Assembly (NCBI GenBank): GCA_973895155.1
Contig: OZ316893.1
Coordinates: 310,001-374,000 of the forward strand
Length of the DNA stretch: 64,000 nt
Reading direction: 5' to 3'
Source of the DNA: Marsupella aquatica
Taxonomy: Eukaryota; Marchantiophyta
A model generated the notes under the pieces. The model saw only the letters and a list, made by a program, of their open reading frames with translations. It was not told the origin of the DNA and ran no database searches. Each line of letters opens with the position of its first letter. The stretch's first letter is position 1. Shown here in pieces: positions 1 to 11,672 of the stretch. The translations under genes were made by a program, and so were the position numbers.

Positions 1-117
1 GAGAACGAATCTCTGCTGGACCAGGTCCAGCTCCTCAAAGCGGACAATGACAGGCTTCGAAGGCAGCAGGATGGCCGTTCCCATTCGGGCGGCTCTGGCA
101 AGCGTGCCAGGCATTAG
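1..117 (+). pseudogene. 3' end of a coiled-coil ORF (partial)
   Basis: Frame 1 is open from the window edge to a TAG at 115-117. The 38 residues are charged and heptad-like at first (leucines spaced among Glu, Asp, Arg), then end in a Gly/Ser/Arg/Lys tail. It lies about 1 kb upstream of a gypsy gag in the same orientation. That order recalls Tat/Ogre-type elements, which carry an extra ORF before gag, and family-B ORF1 in this window also ends in a coiled coil. The link is inference. Whether the ORF is intact cannot be judged because its start is outside the window. Confidence 0.4.
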
Positions 118-1135
118 CGGCGGAGTAGGAATAGATTAGGATTAGGATTGGCTTAGTCAGGCTCTTGGGACAGGCACCTGCCTTAGGTACAGCAGCGCTG
201 CCCTGCTGTCCAGCCTGCGTAGATTAGGATCTTCTAATAAGACACAGCCGTTTTCCGGCCTGACTGTCAGCTTAGTTAGAACCTTAGTCAGCGAATCTTC
301 GGCGAGAGGACACCCCGTCCCTCGGCCCTTAGTATTTAGTGCACCCCTCGGTAGAGGCAGGGGGGTTTTTAGTTTCAGAGTCGGACATCCGCGGGATATG
401 CGGGGAGTCCCGACCTCTGGGAATGAAAGAGTACCAAGGGGAGGGGTAGGACTAAGCTCGCCGGGCGAGTGCGGAGCCGGGCTCCGTTGTAGTGTGCACC
501 CTCGGCCTTGAACCTGTTCATTCTAGGGCTGTCGGGTCAACTAAGTGTACGCATATGTTCCCTTTGTAGTAAAATCCTTTCCCATCATTTTCCTTCGTGT
601 AAATCGAGATTGTATGCATGTGTGCGCATATGTGTGTGGGTTTCTCGAATATGGGTGGCAGCGCCAGGCCGAACGCACTACCCGAGACGTGCACAGGGTG
701 CAGCCTGCGGGTAAGTGGTTGTGAGCACGGGTTGGGGACCTGTATCATCGAATCCGGATTGAAGGCGGACACCACAAAGGCTTAGAAGCCCTTAAGCCGG
801 GGTCGATCCTGCTATCGACTAAGGTACGTTCCGGCGGCGGAACACAAACCATACCTAGGAGGTGTCCGTATTTAGCAGTAGGCGCACTTAGCGCTAGTTT
901 ACGAGAATAAGGTGCATTACGTGCTTCCCTTCCTGCCCGAACCCTCAGATTTACGAGGGATGTGCCCGTCTACGCTGAAGTCTGAGTTAAGGCCGAAGCC
1001 TGTGACGTGACATAGCCTTTGTTTTGGCGCTAGATGGAGGGGGCACTCTACATATCGTAGAGGGGAGACATGTGCGTATTCACCTAGGCAGGATACATCA
1101 GGACGTAGTACTAACCATTGCATTTATATGAGTAA
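118..1135. other. Non-coding leader region before gypsy gag
   Basis: I see no convincing gene here. The stretch starts with a short GATTAG-like repeat (about 127-150), then GC-rich sequence with a G run near 360. It may hold the 5' LTR and leader of element G1, but I could not find a matching copy downstream: G1 has only about 190 bases after its last ORF before family-B copy A begins at 7318. No plant initiator-Met primer site (TGGTATCAGAGC) was recognised. Confidence 0.4.
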
Positions 1136-2107
1136 ATGCCCGTCACTCGTTCTCAAGCAGCTTACTTGAGGAGATTGACCAGCAAACGAGAAAGTGCAAC
1201 CACAACAAGCTCCGACTCGTCGGGCTCGGAGGACTCGCAATCGTCCCGATGTATGAACATACCCCTGGGACCTTCGGGGTCCGGTTCGACCGGCCCTGCT
1301 GCGGTTCCACCACCACCACCACCACCACCTATGGCAGCCGCTCCACCGGTGGCCCGCGCTGCTCAAGCGCCTCCACAAATATCGCAACGATCGCGATTTC
1401 ATTATCGACCTTTCAAAGGGCGTCATGGGGATGATCCGGATGAATGGTTGGATGAGTTTGAAGCCACTGCTAAAGCTAATGGGGAAGACGCCATTAAGCT
1501 AATCGTCCTCCCGGGAGTGATGCGGGGAGAAGCTCGTCCATGGTACAACTCGTTACCACCTGGGACTACCTGGGCACAATTCCAAGCTGCATTGCTGCAG
1601 GAGTTTCGTGCCATTGGATCAGAACAGCGTTCTCTATTAAAGATTGGCCAGCTTCGCATGGGAAAAAAAGAGTCCCTGCGGAAGTTCATTCAAAAGTTTC
1701 AGAAACTTGCGGCCAAGATCCGGCCCAGACCAGGAGACGCACTCCAGCTTACATGGTTCCTTCATGGTTTGCCCACGAATATGCAATTATGGGTACGCCA
1801 GAATAATCCAATTTCAATGTAGGCAGCCATAGCGTGCGCCAAAACTTACCGGGAGTCCACCTATAACTCCCGGTGGAACCAGCGAGCATGCCGCAGGAAG
1901 GGTAAGTACGAAACCTTCAGTGACAGTGACTCCGAATCGGACGACGAGAGGAAGAAGAAACGCAAGAAGAAGAAGAAACATCGTTCGACCTCGTCCAGCT
2001 CCGAGACGGAATCCAGTTCGGATTCAGCTTCAAGCATCGGATCCTCCACCTCCAGTTCATTAGAAGTGACTCAGAGAGCGAAAGCCGGAGCAAAAAGAAG
2101 AAGAAAT
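1136..2107 (+). pseudogene. Gypsy G1 gag, capsid region
   Basis: The first 228 codons run from ATG 1136 to a TAG at 1820-1822, and the same frame stays open after it to 2107. The N-terminus is Ser/Pro-rich with an eight-proline run coded by CCA/CCG repeats at about 1306-1330. It is followed by a retrotransposon gag capsid fold signature: the DDPDEWLDEFE and ARPWYNSLP segments, then a Phe/Leu-rich helix around FIQKFQKLA. After the stop come Lys-rich and Ser/Asp-rich stretches. Capsid protein would assemble the particle. The internal TAG shows decay. Confidence 0.8.
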
Positions 2108-2109
2108 GA

Positions 2110-3036
2110 GTGAAGAAGGAGGGGAAGATTAAACCCCGGGCGCGAAGAACGATACCAGATCCAAAGGCTGCCGAAGCAGACAAGCTGAACGAAATCACGG
2201 ATCGACTCAAAGCACTGTCAGTACATCTTGCGGAAAAGCCGGTGGAGAAGAAGAAGCCATCTGAGATTCGAGCCCATGCGTGGTGTTCAAAGTGCTTCCA
2301 ATCCGGCCATGTGGTGCAGGAATGCCCAAGGTGGAAGAACCGAGTTCACCAAGTAGAGCTGGATGATGTTGACAACCCGGGCCCCGAATCGGAGTCCATA
2401 GAGTATTTCTTTGAGGACCCTCCTGATTCCGTGTACCAGATTTCAACGGTAGGTCCGCGTAATTTAGCGAGTAGAACTGCGTACCCCTACCCAAGTAATG
2501 GCCGGAGTTTCCAGGTTATCAGTAACCCGAGCATCCCTCCTAAGCCAGGGATTTGGCGGTCCCCGGTTTGTTACAACTGTGAAAAGCCAGGACACTTTGC
2601 GAGGGAATGCACCAAACCAAGACGTCAGGGAGATGGCCGAGGCACCCCACTATGTCAAGTTTGCAAAACGGAGGCTCATTCCACGGCCAACTGTCCGTTG
2701 GTAATCGCTGCTCGAACGAGCACGGCTAGACCGGCCCAAGCTGGACCAGTCACGAGCGATGCAGTCGTCCAAATGATTGCTGTAGAATGGCAAGATGACA
2801 ACACTGAGTGGGTGAATCTGGTGGACGTGGCGGAACATCCTAATCCATTGGATGAGGCCGAGTGCTACCGAGTGTCGACAAGGGCCGAACGAAAGGAAGA
2901 AAAGACGGAGGAGAAACGAAGGAAAAAGCAAGATACTACTCCGGTGCAGCCAGCGATAAATATACCCCCGGAAAAGGATGATGACTACGACGGGACGACC
3001 CGAAGCTGTTCTTCCCCCGCATCGAAGAATTGGTAA
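2110..3036 (+). pseudogene. Gypsy G1 nucleocapsid with three zinc knuckles
   Basis: Open for 308 codons. Three CCHC-type knuckles are visible: CSKCFQSGHVVQEC, CYNCEKPGHFAREC and CQVCKTEAHSTANC. The third is spaced like the others but more diverged. These bind the element RNA during packaging. A basic Lys/Glu-rich C-terminus follows. The frame is lost near 2990, since the protease-side frame carries the continuation. Three knuckles in one gag is more than the usual one or two. Confidence 0.78.
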
Positions 3037-4748
3037 AGAAACAGCTGGAGGCTTACGAAGCTCGGGAATACCAGAAGGCAATCGATAAGGACATCAAAGC
3101 AGCCGAGACAGCCCGGCGACAGGAGCACGAAAAGCAAGATAAACAAGAGGAAGCCAAGCAGCAGCCAACGAAAGAAACAAAGGAGGACTATGATATTAAG
3201 GAGGACGTGAAGAGTTGCTCGGTTACAGCGACGGTGGGGCAACTACTACAGAACAACCCACAGTACAGACGACAACTGAGGGAGTTGCTCATGGGTCGCC
3301 GAAGGAGGAGACTACCCCGAGTTGGGAGTGCGGACTGCAACATGATATGCGAGGACCTTGGAGCACCGGACATCTCGATCGAAATTAATAACTGTACCAT
3401 CAAGATGGTTCTTGTAGACGGAGGAGCGGGAGTCAACATCATGACTGAAGAAATATCAGTCAAGTTAGGATACCTCACGTATCAACCCACGGCCCGAGCT
3501 ATCAGATTAGCAAACGGGGCAAGGGTCCTCCCATTAGGCACGCTCACACGAGTGCTCACTCTGGTGGGAGGGGTAGAGTTCTATCTCAACTTCTTAGTCA
3601 TGAGGCCGGTTCGTCCCTCCTCTTACCCGGTTCTTCTGGGCAGGCCGTGGTTGTACGGTGGCCGCGTAGTCACGGATTGGGGAAAGAAGGAGCTACGGTT
3701 CGGGGAACCCACCGTACGGGTATCCTGGGCAATGGACGATTATCAGGGAGAAACCCCACAAGGACCCGAGGAATATGATTCGGAGACCTCGGAGGAAGAG
3801 GAACTCAATATGATTGAACTCATCTCGTCCCTATCCGAGGAAGATGTCTTCGGAGTTGAAGCAACCCGAGAAACACATCTCCTAAATTACCTGAGGGCTG
3901 CCATTGTGTCCACCCCAAGCACATCTACTGTCGGGGATGAGGAAACGCACGAACAACTCGTCGAGACGGAGGACACGGCTCCAGCTAAGCAGGGAGCCGA
4001 GGCTACTCCTTCCATTTCAGAGCCTCGTAACCATGAACCAGCCCAACAACCGCCTGAAGCCGAAAACTCGAGACCGAGACATAAAAAGCGAGTCTCATGG
4101 GATCCGTCCATTCCGCAATTGGAGGAAGTAAACCCCATCCCGAGACCAATCCCAGTCCCACCCATGTACGGAGGAGTTCGGTTAGCTGAGCTTGACGCGA
4201 GCCTGGACCCGAGTCTGCAAAACCAGGTTGAAGTCATCAGGAAGGAGCACTACCGGAAGTACACTATTGGGATGGACAAATCTTTTAACCTGGGCCACGC
4301 TCTGACGGGGAAAGCTGAAAAATCCATCCAAGCTTTGCTCAAGGAATATGAAGATGTGTTTGCATGGAGTCATCATGATTTAACAGGCGTCTCCCCCGAG
4401 TTGGGAGAACACACGATCGATCTGAACCTAGGAGCCCATGCGGTACGACAGCGACAACGTCGCATGAATCCGAGGTACTCCATTTTAGTGAAGGAGAAAA
4501 TTGATCGTCTCCTCGCCGCCGATATCATTTACCCGGTAATGGCCAGCGACTGGGTCTCTCCCATTGTCATTGTACCAAAGAAAGGGGGTACGGATGGAAA
4601 ACCTAAGATTCGTATCTGTCAGGACTACCGTAAGCTGAATGACGCAACCCGAAAAGACCATTACCCATTACCATTCACGGATATGGTTCTAGATATGGTG
4701 GCCCGAAATGAAATCTATACATTTCTTGACGGGTATTCAAGGTTATAA
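3030..4748 (+). pseudogene. Gypsy G1 protease and N-terminal reverse transcriptase
   Basis: A charged linker is followed by a retropepsin-like domain around codons 115-210, with the active-site motif LVDGGAGVNIM (D-G-G where most retropepsins have D-S/T-G) and a later LLGRPWL segment. An acidic spacer of ~150 residues leads into RT fingers (SPIVIVPKK, KIRICQDYRKLN, FLDGYS). The frame is lost at about 4735, just after the FLDGYS motif; the rest of RT is in another frame from 4708. Reaction: polyprotein cleavage and cDNA synthesis, now inactive. Confidence 0.85.
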
Positions 4749-5947
4749 CCAAATCTGGATTCGTCTCGCGGATCAGCTCAAAACAACTTTCACTACGGAG
4801 TGGGGGACGTTCGCATTTCGGAGGATGCCTTTTGGTCTGTGTAACGCCCCGGCCATGTTTCAGCGCCTTATGATGAATATCTTCCATGATTTCCTACGGG
4901 AATTTTTGGAGATATTTATCGATGACTTTGCCATCTTCGGAACCGTTGCCATGCACCCCGAACACCTACGACGAACGTTGCAACGATGCCGAGATGTTAA
5001 CCTCAAACTACATCCCGCCAAATGCTTCTTCGGGGTAGAGGAGGGGGTGTTACTCGGGCATCGTGTGTCCAAACGGGGCATTGAGGTGGACCAAGAGAAA
5101 GTTGCGGCCTGGATGGCGGTGGTGTTCCCCTTGGATCAAAAAGCAGTACGATCCTTCTTGGGCTGCGTAGGGTATTACCGCCGGTTCATTAAAGACTTTG
5201 CTAAAATTGCGTTGCCCTTAACTGAGATGATGAAGAAGGACGCAGTGGTCGAGGAGACACCCCGAAGACGGATTGCTTTTGAGGAACTCCATAAACGACT
5301 CACCACCGCGCCTATCATGGTCACCCCAGACTGGAATAAGGAGTTCCACGTGTATGTCGATGTGTCAGGGTTCTGTATCGGATCCGTACTTAGTCAGCTA
5401 GATGAGGATGGACGTGATCACCCCATCTATTTCGCTAGCCGTCAACTATTTGCAGCCGAAAAGAATTATTCCCCCACTGATCGAGAAGCTTTGGGAATAA
5501 TCTACTCGTGTAAAAAGTTCCGACACTATCTGCTAGGCTACAAGGTCATTTTCCACACGGATCATGATAGCCTAAAGTACATGGTCAACAAAGCGGATGT
5601 GACAGGATGGATAGCCCGGTGGGTGCTACTTCTCCAGGAATTTAATTACGAAGTTCGGGTTTGGCCAGGAAGGGTACACCTCAATGCCGATTTCTTTTCA
5701 CGACTGGACGGCGTACCAGTCGATCAACCAATTGATGATATTTTTTCCGGATGAGGAGTTGTTCCACGTGGGGGAAGGGACACCAACGTGGTACGGCTCA
5801 ATAATCACCTTCCTTTTAACGGGCCGCATCCCTGACGGCATCAATCAGGAGGCCGCCGCTGTGTTTTTACGGAAAGCCGGGCCTTACGTCATGATACAGG
5901 GTCACCTACATAAGGAAGGTATTAATGGAAAGTTAGACGCTGCTTAG
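4708..5947 (+). pseudogene. Gypsy G1 reverse transcriptase palm/thumb and RNase H
   Basis: The frame carries GYNQI, RMPFGLCNAPAMFQ and the catalytic FIDDF box. The RT connection follows (FLGCVGYYRRFI), then RNase H with DVSGFCIGSVLSQ, the active-site Glu in TDREALG and the HTDHDSLKY segment. A T-run near 5745 shifts the frame and ends it at 5754. The linker to integrase continues in the overlapping frame to 5947 and then shifts again. All visible RT and RNase H catalytic residues are kept, so disruption is by frame only. Confidence 0.85.
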
Positions 5948-5967
5948 AGTATAAGGAGACACTTATC

Positions 5968-6531
5968 GTGATACGGGCCCTGCATGAAGAAGAAGCTGGA
6001 GGCCATTTTGCGGTAGTTACAACAGCCCGAAAGATTCTGGACTCGGGGTATTGGTGGCCTACGTTGCATCGGGATGTACAGCGCTTCATTAAGGGCTGTG
6101 ACTTGTGTCAGCGAGCGGGGGCCCCGAGGTGGGCTCATCATCACCCGCTCACATCTGTGCTTCCATTGGCACCATTCGAAAAATGGGGAATTGATTATAT
6201 CGGGCCGTTCACTCCCATTACCCGAAGGCGAAGGTGCAGATACATCCTATTAGCTATTGATTACTCCACCAAATGGGTCGAAGCGCGGGCTACGGTAAAG
6301 GACGACGCCGCAACCAGTGCCAGATTCTTATACGAACAGATTTTCACCCGATTCGGACCGCCCTTGGAATTGGTAAGCGACCGTGGAACCCACTTCCTCA
6401 ATGACACCGTAGCCCAGCTTACGGAGTGTTACCTAGTCAAGCACCGCAAAACTACCCCGTATCATCCTAAAGCCAACGGGATGGCGGAGAGAGCAAATGG
6501 TATCATTGGGAAGATCCTCAACAAACTGTAG
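5968..6531 (+). pseudogene. Gypsy G1 integrase, zinc and catalytic domains
   Basis: The HHCC zinc domain is visible (HEEEAGGHF then CDLCQRAG). The DDE core has D in GIDYIGPF, D in SDRGTHF and E in MAERANG. The frame ends at 6531 by a one-base loss: the second gypsy lineage reads through the same place at about 53970. The product would join element cDNA to host DNA. It is now separated from its C-terminal domain. Confidence 0.85.
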
Positions 6532-6560
6532 CTGCGCACAAAACGGATTGGGATGATAAG

Positions 6561-7127
6561 TTGTACGCAGCGGTGTACTCATATAATCTAGCTTACAAAA
6601 CTACTACGAGTCACAGCCCGTACTTTCTTGTGTTCGGCCAACATTCGTTGGTGCCCGTCAAATTTGAGGTGCACACTCCACGGGTCAGCATTCGGGATCG
6701 CTTACCTGAATCTGAAAGTCTGTCAGACCGAGCTTATCAGATTGAAGCCTTGGAAGAAGCACGGCTACTGGCAGCTCGACACACCGTGAAGAAACAGGCA
6801 ACTTCGAAGAAGCAGCACGACAAAGGACTACGGAGGGTCGACGTCGTGGCAGGCGGTCTAGTCCTTCTGTACGATAGTAGGTACATGCAGTTTCCAGGGA
6901 AGCTGCATACCCGGTGGTTGGGGCCCTTCCTTGTCAATCAGATCTACCGAAACGGATCTTTGGAGCTTGCGACGTATGCCGGCGATTTACTCCCCACGCG
7001 AATCAGCTACGATCGTGTAAAAAAGTACCACCATCAAGATGACGACGCCGATAGCGATGTTCGCGAGGGCGCTTCACAATTAAGCAGGGAGCTATGTGAC
7101 GCCGCCGGTACGGCGGTTAATGAGTGA
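6561..7127 (+). pseudogene. Gypsy G1 integrase C-terminal domain
   Basis: This continues integrase after the frameshift: an AYNLAYKTTTSHSP helix, the PYFLVFGQ segment typical of gypsy integrase C-termini, a basic helix, then an SH3-like strand region ending in a LHTRWLGPF motif. No chromodomain is recognised after it. The ORF ends at 7127, and ~190 bases later family-B copy A starts. This C-terminal part helps bind DNA and choose target sites in the family. Confidence 0.75.
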
Positions 7128-7317
7128 TTCAGTCTAACTGCGCTCGGCACGCGCGTTAGGTGGGTCTTAGGCCGCTATTATTAGCATAACGACAGTATTT
7201 AGGTAATCATTAGGGGTAGGACATCATTAGGCAATAAGGGGGACTTCAGGTTCGGGCTGGCGGCGGGTCGCTATTCGCACACCCGGGTTACGAGCGTGGA
7301 AGGGCCCCTCCCTCGGG

Positions 7318-10300
7318 TGCACTTGCCATACAAACAGTACATCTCATACACAAGTTCTGCGAACTAAGCCGTGAGGCCAACTCTATTCAGCTCTTAGGCA
7401 TGAGGAAACATGAATATACACAAGGGTCACTGTATGACTAACCGAGAGCTTCTCGTACTACTTGATCCCAGCCCGGCTGGTGCAAACTAAAAACTTGCTA
7501 AAGAAGAGGCCCTGAGCTCCCCGCTGCCCAGGTACTTATCCTGGTAGTGGATCCGCCATTCTTTGCATCGTAAGCCTAATCTACCTGACAGTAATCTACT
7601 TGCCCGAATCTACCTATGTACAGCAAGGCAGGAGCACAAGTGTTGCTCCTACCAGTGGGACCGCAATCCCACTAAGCTAAGTGTCAGGGCCGCTCCTGGT
7701 TCTGATCCTAATCCTAAACGTGGAGATCCGCGCCCGCCCTGCCCACTCACGCCTCCTCCCTCCACGTCCGCCCTCCCTAAAAGGAACGGCGCCCTTGCAC
7801 CGTCACGACACCGGTGGTGGATCCTTAATGGACGCCCCCAACGCTTCCTCCTCAGCCACTGCCGTAGGCTCATTCCCTGACAGATTACCTGCCCTTGACT
7901 GAGTCAACTCTCCATCGGCCTGACTGGGTCCACCATCGGCGTCGGCATCGGCTCGAGAATCGGTTACGGCCTCAGCCTCGGCTACGGTCTCCCCGGCCTG
8001 CTCAAGAGGCGGATCTGGAATACCGGCCTCCTTACTGAGTAGTTCGGCTTGGGCCGCACCACCCCCACCTGTGATCATAGCGGGATCTATTGCCGTATTC
8101 ATGTCGGAGGATGGTGCTGGTTCTACCTCTTTGGTCACCACGGCTTGTGGAGTCGGATTACTCCTTGACCCTGAAGGTTTCCGCTTTTTCTTCTTTTCTG
8201 GTTCGGCAGCTGGTCCCTTCCCCTTCCCACTTACCTCCGGCACTGGTGCAGTTGGCGCGGCTTTTTCTTCGGCCAGTACCACTCCTGGTAACTTGGTTGC
8301 CCCAATTGGAGTTGGGCCTGATGAAGACAAGCACCTAAATACTGCGGCTTGTTTCTTCAGCCGCTCCGTTTGGTTGTCGGCCCGCCGCTGGAGGTTTCTC
8401 CATCTTCCTCGTGATTTCCTCCAACTCCTCCTGGGTCTCATCCAGGTCCTTGCGTGCCTCCTCTAGTTCCTTCTGGGCTTCCTCCCGTTCTTGTTTCAAG
8501 GTAGTCCTCTCCTCCTGGGTTGCTTTTAGCTCCTTGTCGAGCTCTGCAATGATGACAGACTCCATCTGGTTCATCTTGGCGTAAGTCTGTTCGAGCATCT
8601 CGTCCTTCTCCCTTAGGTCGGCCTTGAAGCTGGCCGTCAGGGACGCAAGCTCCTGCTGCAGCGCCATAATCCCTTGATAGGATTTCCCTAACTCGGCCTC
8701 CTTCTGCTCAAGGGCTCCGCGGATTTTCTCGAGCTCCCCTTTCAACGCCCATTCCTTTCTTTGGGTCTCCGCCATGGCCCGGCTGTTGGCTGTTATGTGG
8801 GCCTCCTCTGTATTCTTCAGCTCTTGCTTCCACTTCTCCCTCTCTTTGATCGTGTCGGCCAACTCTCCCTGCGTCTAAGTCAGTTTATCCTTGATATTCT
8901 GATTATCAGCCTGCGCGGTTTCCAACTGCCCCTGCATGATGTTCAGCTCATGTCGTTTAATCCGCAGTTCATCTTGGGCTTTCTTGGCCGCCCTTAGATC
9001 TTCAATCTCGGCTTCCATCCTCCTAAGCCGCCGAATGACCTCGTCCTTCTTGCTTCTCTCTAAAGCCACCGCTTCTTCTAATTGGTGCTTCTCCAACTGC
9101 TCCCTATGGAAAAAGGGTCCTACCTCCAACTCCTCTCCAAAGATGCCGAGCGCAAGTTCCCCACACATCTCACCATACTCCATGGCTCTATTCTTAGCGT
9201 AGGTGGAGTAAGTAGAAGTGATCGGCATCGCCCATCGCGGCCTCTGCTCCCAAGCCGTCCTGCGGATCTCTTCAATCATGGCTAGAGGTTTGCTTCCTTT
9301 TTTGGCTAGCCGCCTGATGTCCTCCGGCCAATCTCCTCCTGGTAAATCCTTTTCCTTAGCCAGGGCGGCCTCCTCCTCCTGCTTGATTCGCTCCTGAAAT
9401 TCCTGCACCGTCTGTTTTATGCCGTCGAAGCTCGGGGGAGCAACATCTGGCGGGGGAGACTCAGGGCTACTCTGCTGGTTGGGGTCCCCTCGCACTACCC
9501 TTGGAAGTGTGGGGACAAACCGGCCACAGGTCCTTACTCCTGGAACGTGATGGTCCGACCCATAGCCGGAATTATCATGGCTGCAGTCCTCCACTGCCTC
9601 CTCTACCTCTTGGACGTCCGGCTTCTCCCTCTCCTCTTCATCGGTAGGAGCTTCAGGCAATTCTGCCTCAGATTCGGAGCTTGAGGTTCCCACGTACATT
9701 CGAACACCTGGCTTGGATTTCGGCCTGATTCTCTCCTTGTCTCCAGCAAAGGGGTTTTCTCTTGTGAGCCGGTGTAGGCCTACCTCTGTAGTAGTGTCCT
9801 GCATTGTTGCCGTTGCCGTTGTTGTTGCCGATGCCGATTTCTTTTCTTTCTCCAGTAGTTTCAGCAGACTCTGCATGCCTGGTTGCTGCATCGGCAAGTC
9901 CTCCTTCCTGGGCCTAAACACCTGCTCGATCGTAGGACTAACAGGTGGTTGAGGCTTCTCAGCCAACGGCCTCGGCGTTGGAGCTTCCTCGGGTGCCCTT
10001 ACCTGCAGGGGAAGTACCAGGGCAAAAGTCTGACCTCTGGCATACCGGCACAACAGCGGCATGTGATAGCCAAGCCGCGACACGCTCCCCATGCCGATTA
10101 CCTGCTGCTCCTCCTTTAAGATCTTCTTCAATGGGTTGAGGAGGTACCCGTTGTAGTCCCGGCTTGGGTCTGGCCTTTCTGCCAGATAGACCTGTGCCTT
10201 GCCGATCTCTGCCCTCGGCAAGTTACAATGCATGGTCACCCGCAAGAAGTCGATCATCTCTCCTATGTGCGGGTTGGTGCAGGTGTTCCGGAAGAAGCCA

Positions 10301-11551
10301 TTCTTCGTTGATGGCCCGGGGAACGACCGGAACTCCTTGTCAGGCAAGGTCTTCCTGGTATCAACTTTGGTCTTATTGCCTATCGGCAAGCCAAACACTT
10401 CGGCAATTACCTTGGGAGTAAGATAGAAATCCTTCCCATATATCCTCGTGCAATTGGTCTCGGGTTCCCATGACCCCACGAATTCTAATAGGTCTGACTC
10501 CGGTACCTCCGGCTTCAGCCATGGTAATCTTACAAAGGCCTCCAAGCCGGATCCGGCCATGAAGCCTTGGTACTTCTTGGTCTGCATGGCCGTAAAGCAT
10601 GCATCCTCCTCCCGTGCAAAATGTAGTTGCACCTCCACCGGTAGGGTTGCCGCCCAGCCCTTCCAGGTGTCATCCCTGGTTGGAATGGCCTTGATGGGAT
10701 CGACCTCCTCCTCTTCGGCTTCTCCCTGCCTCCTGCTCTGCTGCTCGGCTGGCTTCTTTGGTGCCGCCGACCTCGTTCTTTTTGCCGGGGTGGCTTCATC
10801 GTTGACGGCTCCCTTCCTCTTCATCTCTGCTGCCGTGGAGGTTTCTCCTAGCACCGTTGCCTGGGTCCACCTTTCCGTGCTACCCTTTAATTCCCAGTGT
10901 ATGTCGTTGCAGTTCTTGATGGCCTCTCGGATGCCGACGACGCTGTCTTTGCAAAACAGAAGATCGTCGAGTTGATTGGAAGTAGGCGTCCACAGGAACT
11001 CGTCCTTGATGAGTTCGCCTCCTAAGAAAGCCGTCTTCTGCAGCTCCCACAATCGAGCGAGCTCCTGCCGTTCTCGAGCTGCCCTTTCTGATTCCTCGTC
11101 CTCGTAAGTCTTGATGTACTCAGTTGCCCGTTCGAACAGGCATCCCCAGAAATGTGCCGCTTGATTGACGTTGCTCATACCCTCCTTAGGTCGATCGTCG
11201 GTATCTACTCTCTCCCCGAGTGCTTGCCTAAGCAGCTGACAGTAGTTGGCCTCCCGTAGTCGTCTACCTAGTTCGTGCTCGCAAATGAGCCACCATCTCC
11301 TGCAAGCGCTCCTTACCCCTCTCCTCTGCCGGTCCTTCTTCCCGTTGATCCTTCCTAGCCGCCGACGCTTAACGCGCCCTAACCCTAATCGGGTTTTCAC
11401 CCTCAGCCTTACCTCCGGCCTCGGCCCGGGTTCCATGGTTGCCCCTAATTGTTTATATTTTCCTTGTTTTGTCCCTATACTAAGGTGTTCCTAGGGTGCC
11501 TTCCTGCTTTACCCACTTAACCGGCCGAGTGATTCCTGTCTAGGCATCACA
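7318..11551 (-). mobile_element. Family-B element, copy A (3' truncated)
   Basis: Minus-strand element with one long ORF. Its 5' end reads TGTGATGCCTAGAC on the minus strand and stops at 11551, exactly where copies B (46362), D (51640) and E (59602) also stop, so this is a true terminus. The 3' end is missing: homology with copies B and D begins at 7318, leaving out their last ~440 bases, and G1 sequence abuts. The ORF starts 115 bases from the 5' end. No LTR, primer-binding site or pol is present, so it would depend on factors in trans. Confidence 0.8.
7803..11436 (-). pseudogene. Family-B ORF1, copy A
   Basis: ATG at 11436 sits in a good context (ACCATGG). About 1,210 codons. Basic N-terminus (~1-60), helical region, a nuclear-localisation-like Lys/Arg patch (~225-250), then a globular part (~280-470) with FYLTPKVIAEVFGLP that resembles the plant transposon-protein/plant-mobile-domain group found in many plant elements (inference). 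After an acidic linker comes a ~300-residue coiled coil and a Pro/Ala/Glu-rich tail. A TAG near 8876 replaces a CAG kept in copies B and D, and an extra T near 8395 shifts the frame. No zinc knuckle or polymerase motif is seen. Confidence 0.75.
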
Positions 11552-11672
11552 GGTCTGTATAAAAGGAGAGACGCAGCATGTAGGACTGCGTGTCCCCATG
11601 CAGTCGCTGGAAGAGAGGATTGCATTAATAAAGGTCGAGAGATCAGTTATATGCGTTTAACAAGTGACTCGG
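11552..11672 (+). promoter_or_regulatory. LTR-like promoter fragment
   Basis: Between the family-B 5' terminus and the copia integrase lies a short piece with a TATAAAA box at about 11557-11563, a G+C-rich transcribed-leader-like stretch, and AATAAA at about 11625-11630, ending near TTTAACA at 11662. This order (TATA, leader, poly(A) signal, ACA end) is that of the R-U5 side of an LTR on the plus strand. No second copy was found in the window, so it is an orphan remnant. Confidence 0.35.

Larger units (their letters stand above)
1136..7317 (+). mobile_element. Ty3/gypsy retrotransposon G1, decayed
   Basis: The order gag, three CCHC knuckles, protease, RT, RNase H, integrase on one strand is that of Ty3/gypsy (Metaviridae) elements. 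At least five frameshifts and several stops break it, so it cannot be autonomous. The internal region is about 6 kb. The 3' side stops at 7317, where family-B sequence begins abruptly without the outer ~440 bases seen in copies B and D. LTRs were not identified. G1 pol is clearly diverged from the second gypsy lineage at 51863 and 61851. Confidence 0.85.

Noticed and set aside
1143-1328. Antisense ORF with Val/Trp run opposite the gag start
   Set aside because: It is the reverse reading of the CCA proline-codon repeat in gag.
7803-11436. Envelope-like protein for family-B ORF1
   Set aside because: No signal peptide or transmembrane segment; the ORF is basic, acidic and coiled-coil, and comes first in the element rather than after pol.
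8071-11494. Plus-strand ORFs antisense to family-B ORF1 (up to 175 codons), seen in copies A, B, D and E
   Set aside because: They are shadows of the conserved minus-strand ORF; each copy keeps them only because the ORF1 sequence is conserved.
7318-11551. LTRs in family B
   Set aside because: The 5' leader of ~115 bases before the start codon has no copy in the 3' region of any full copy, by eye.
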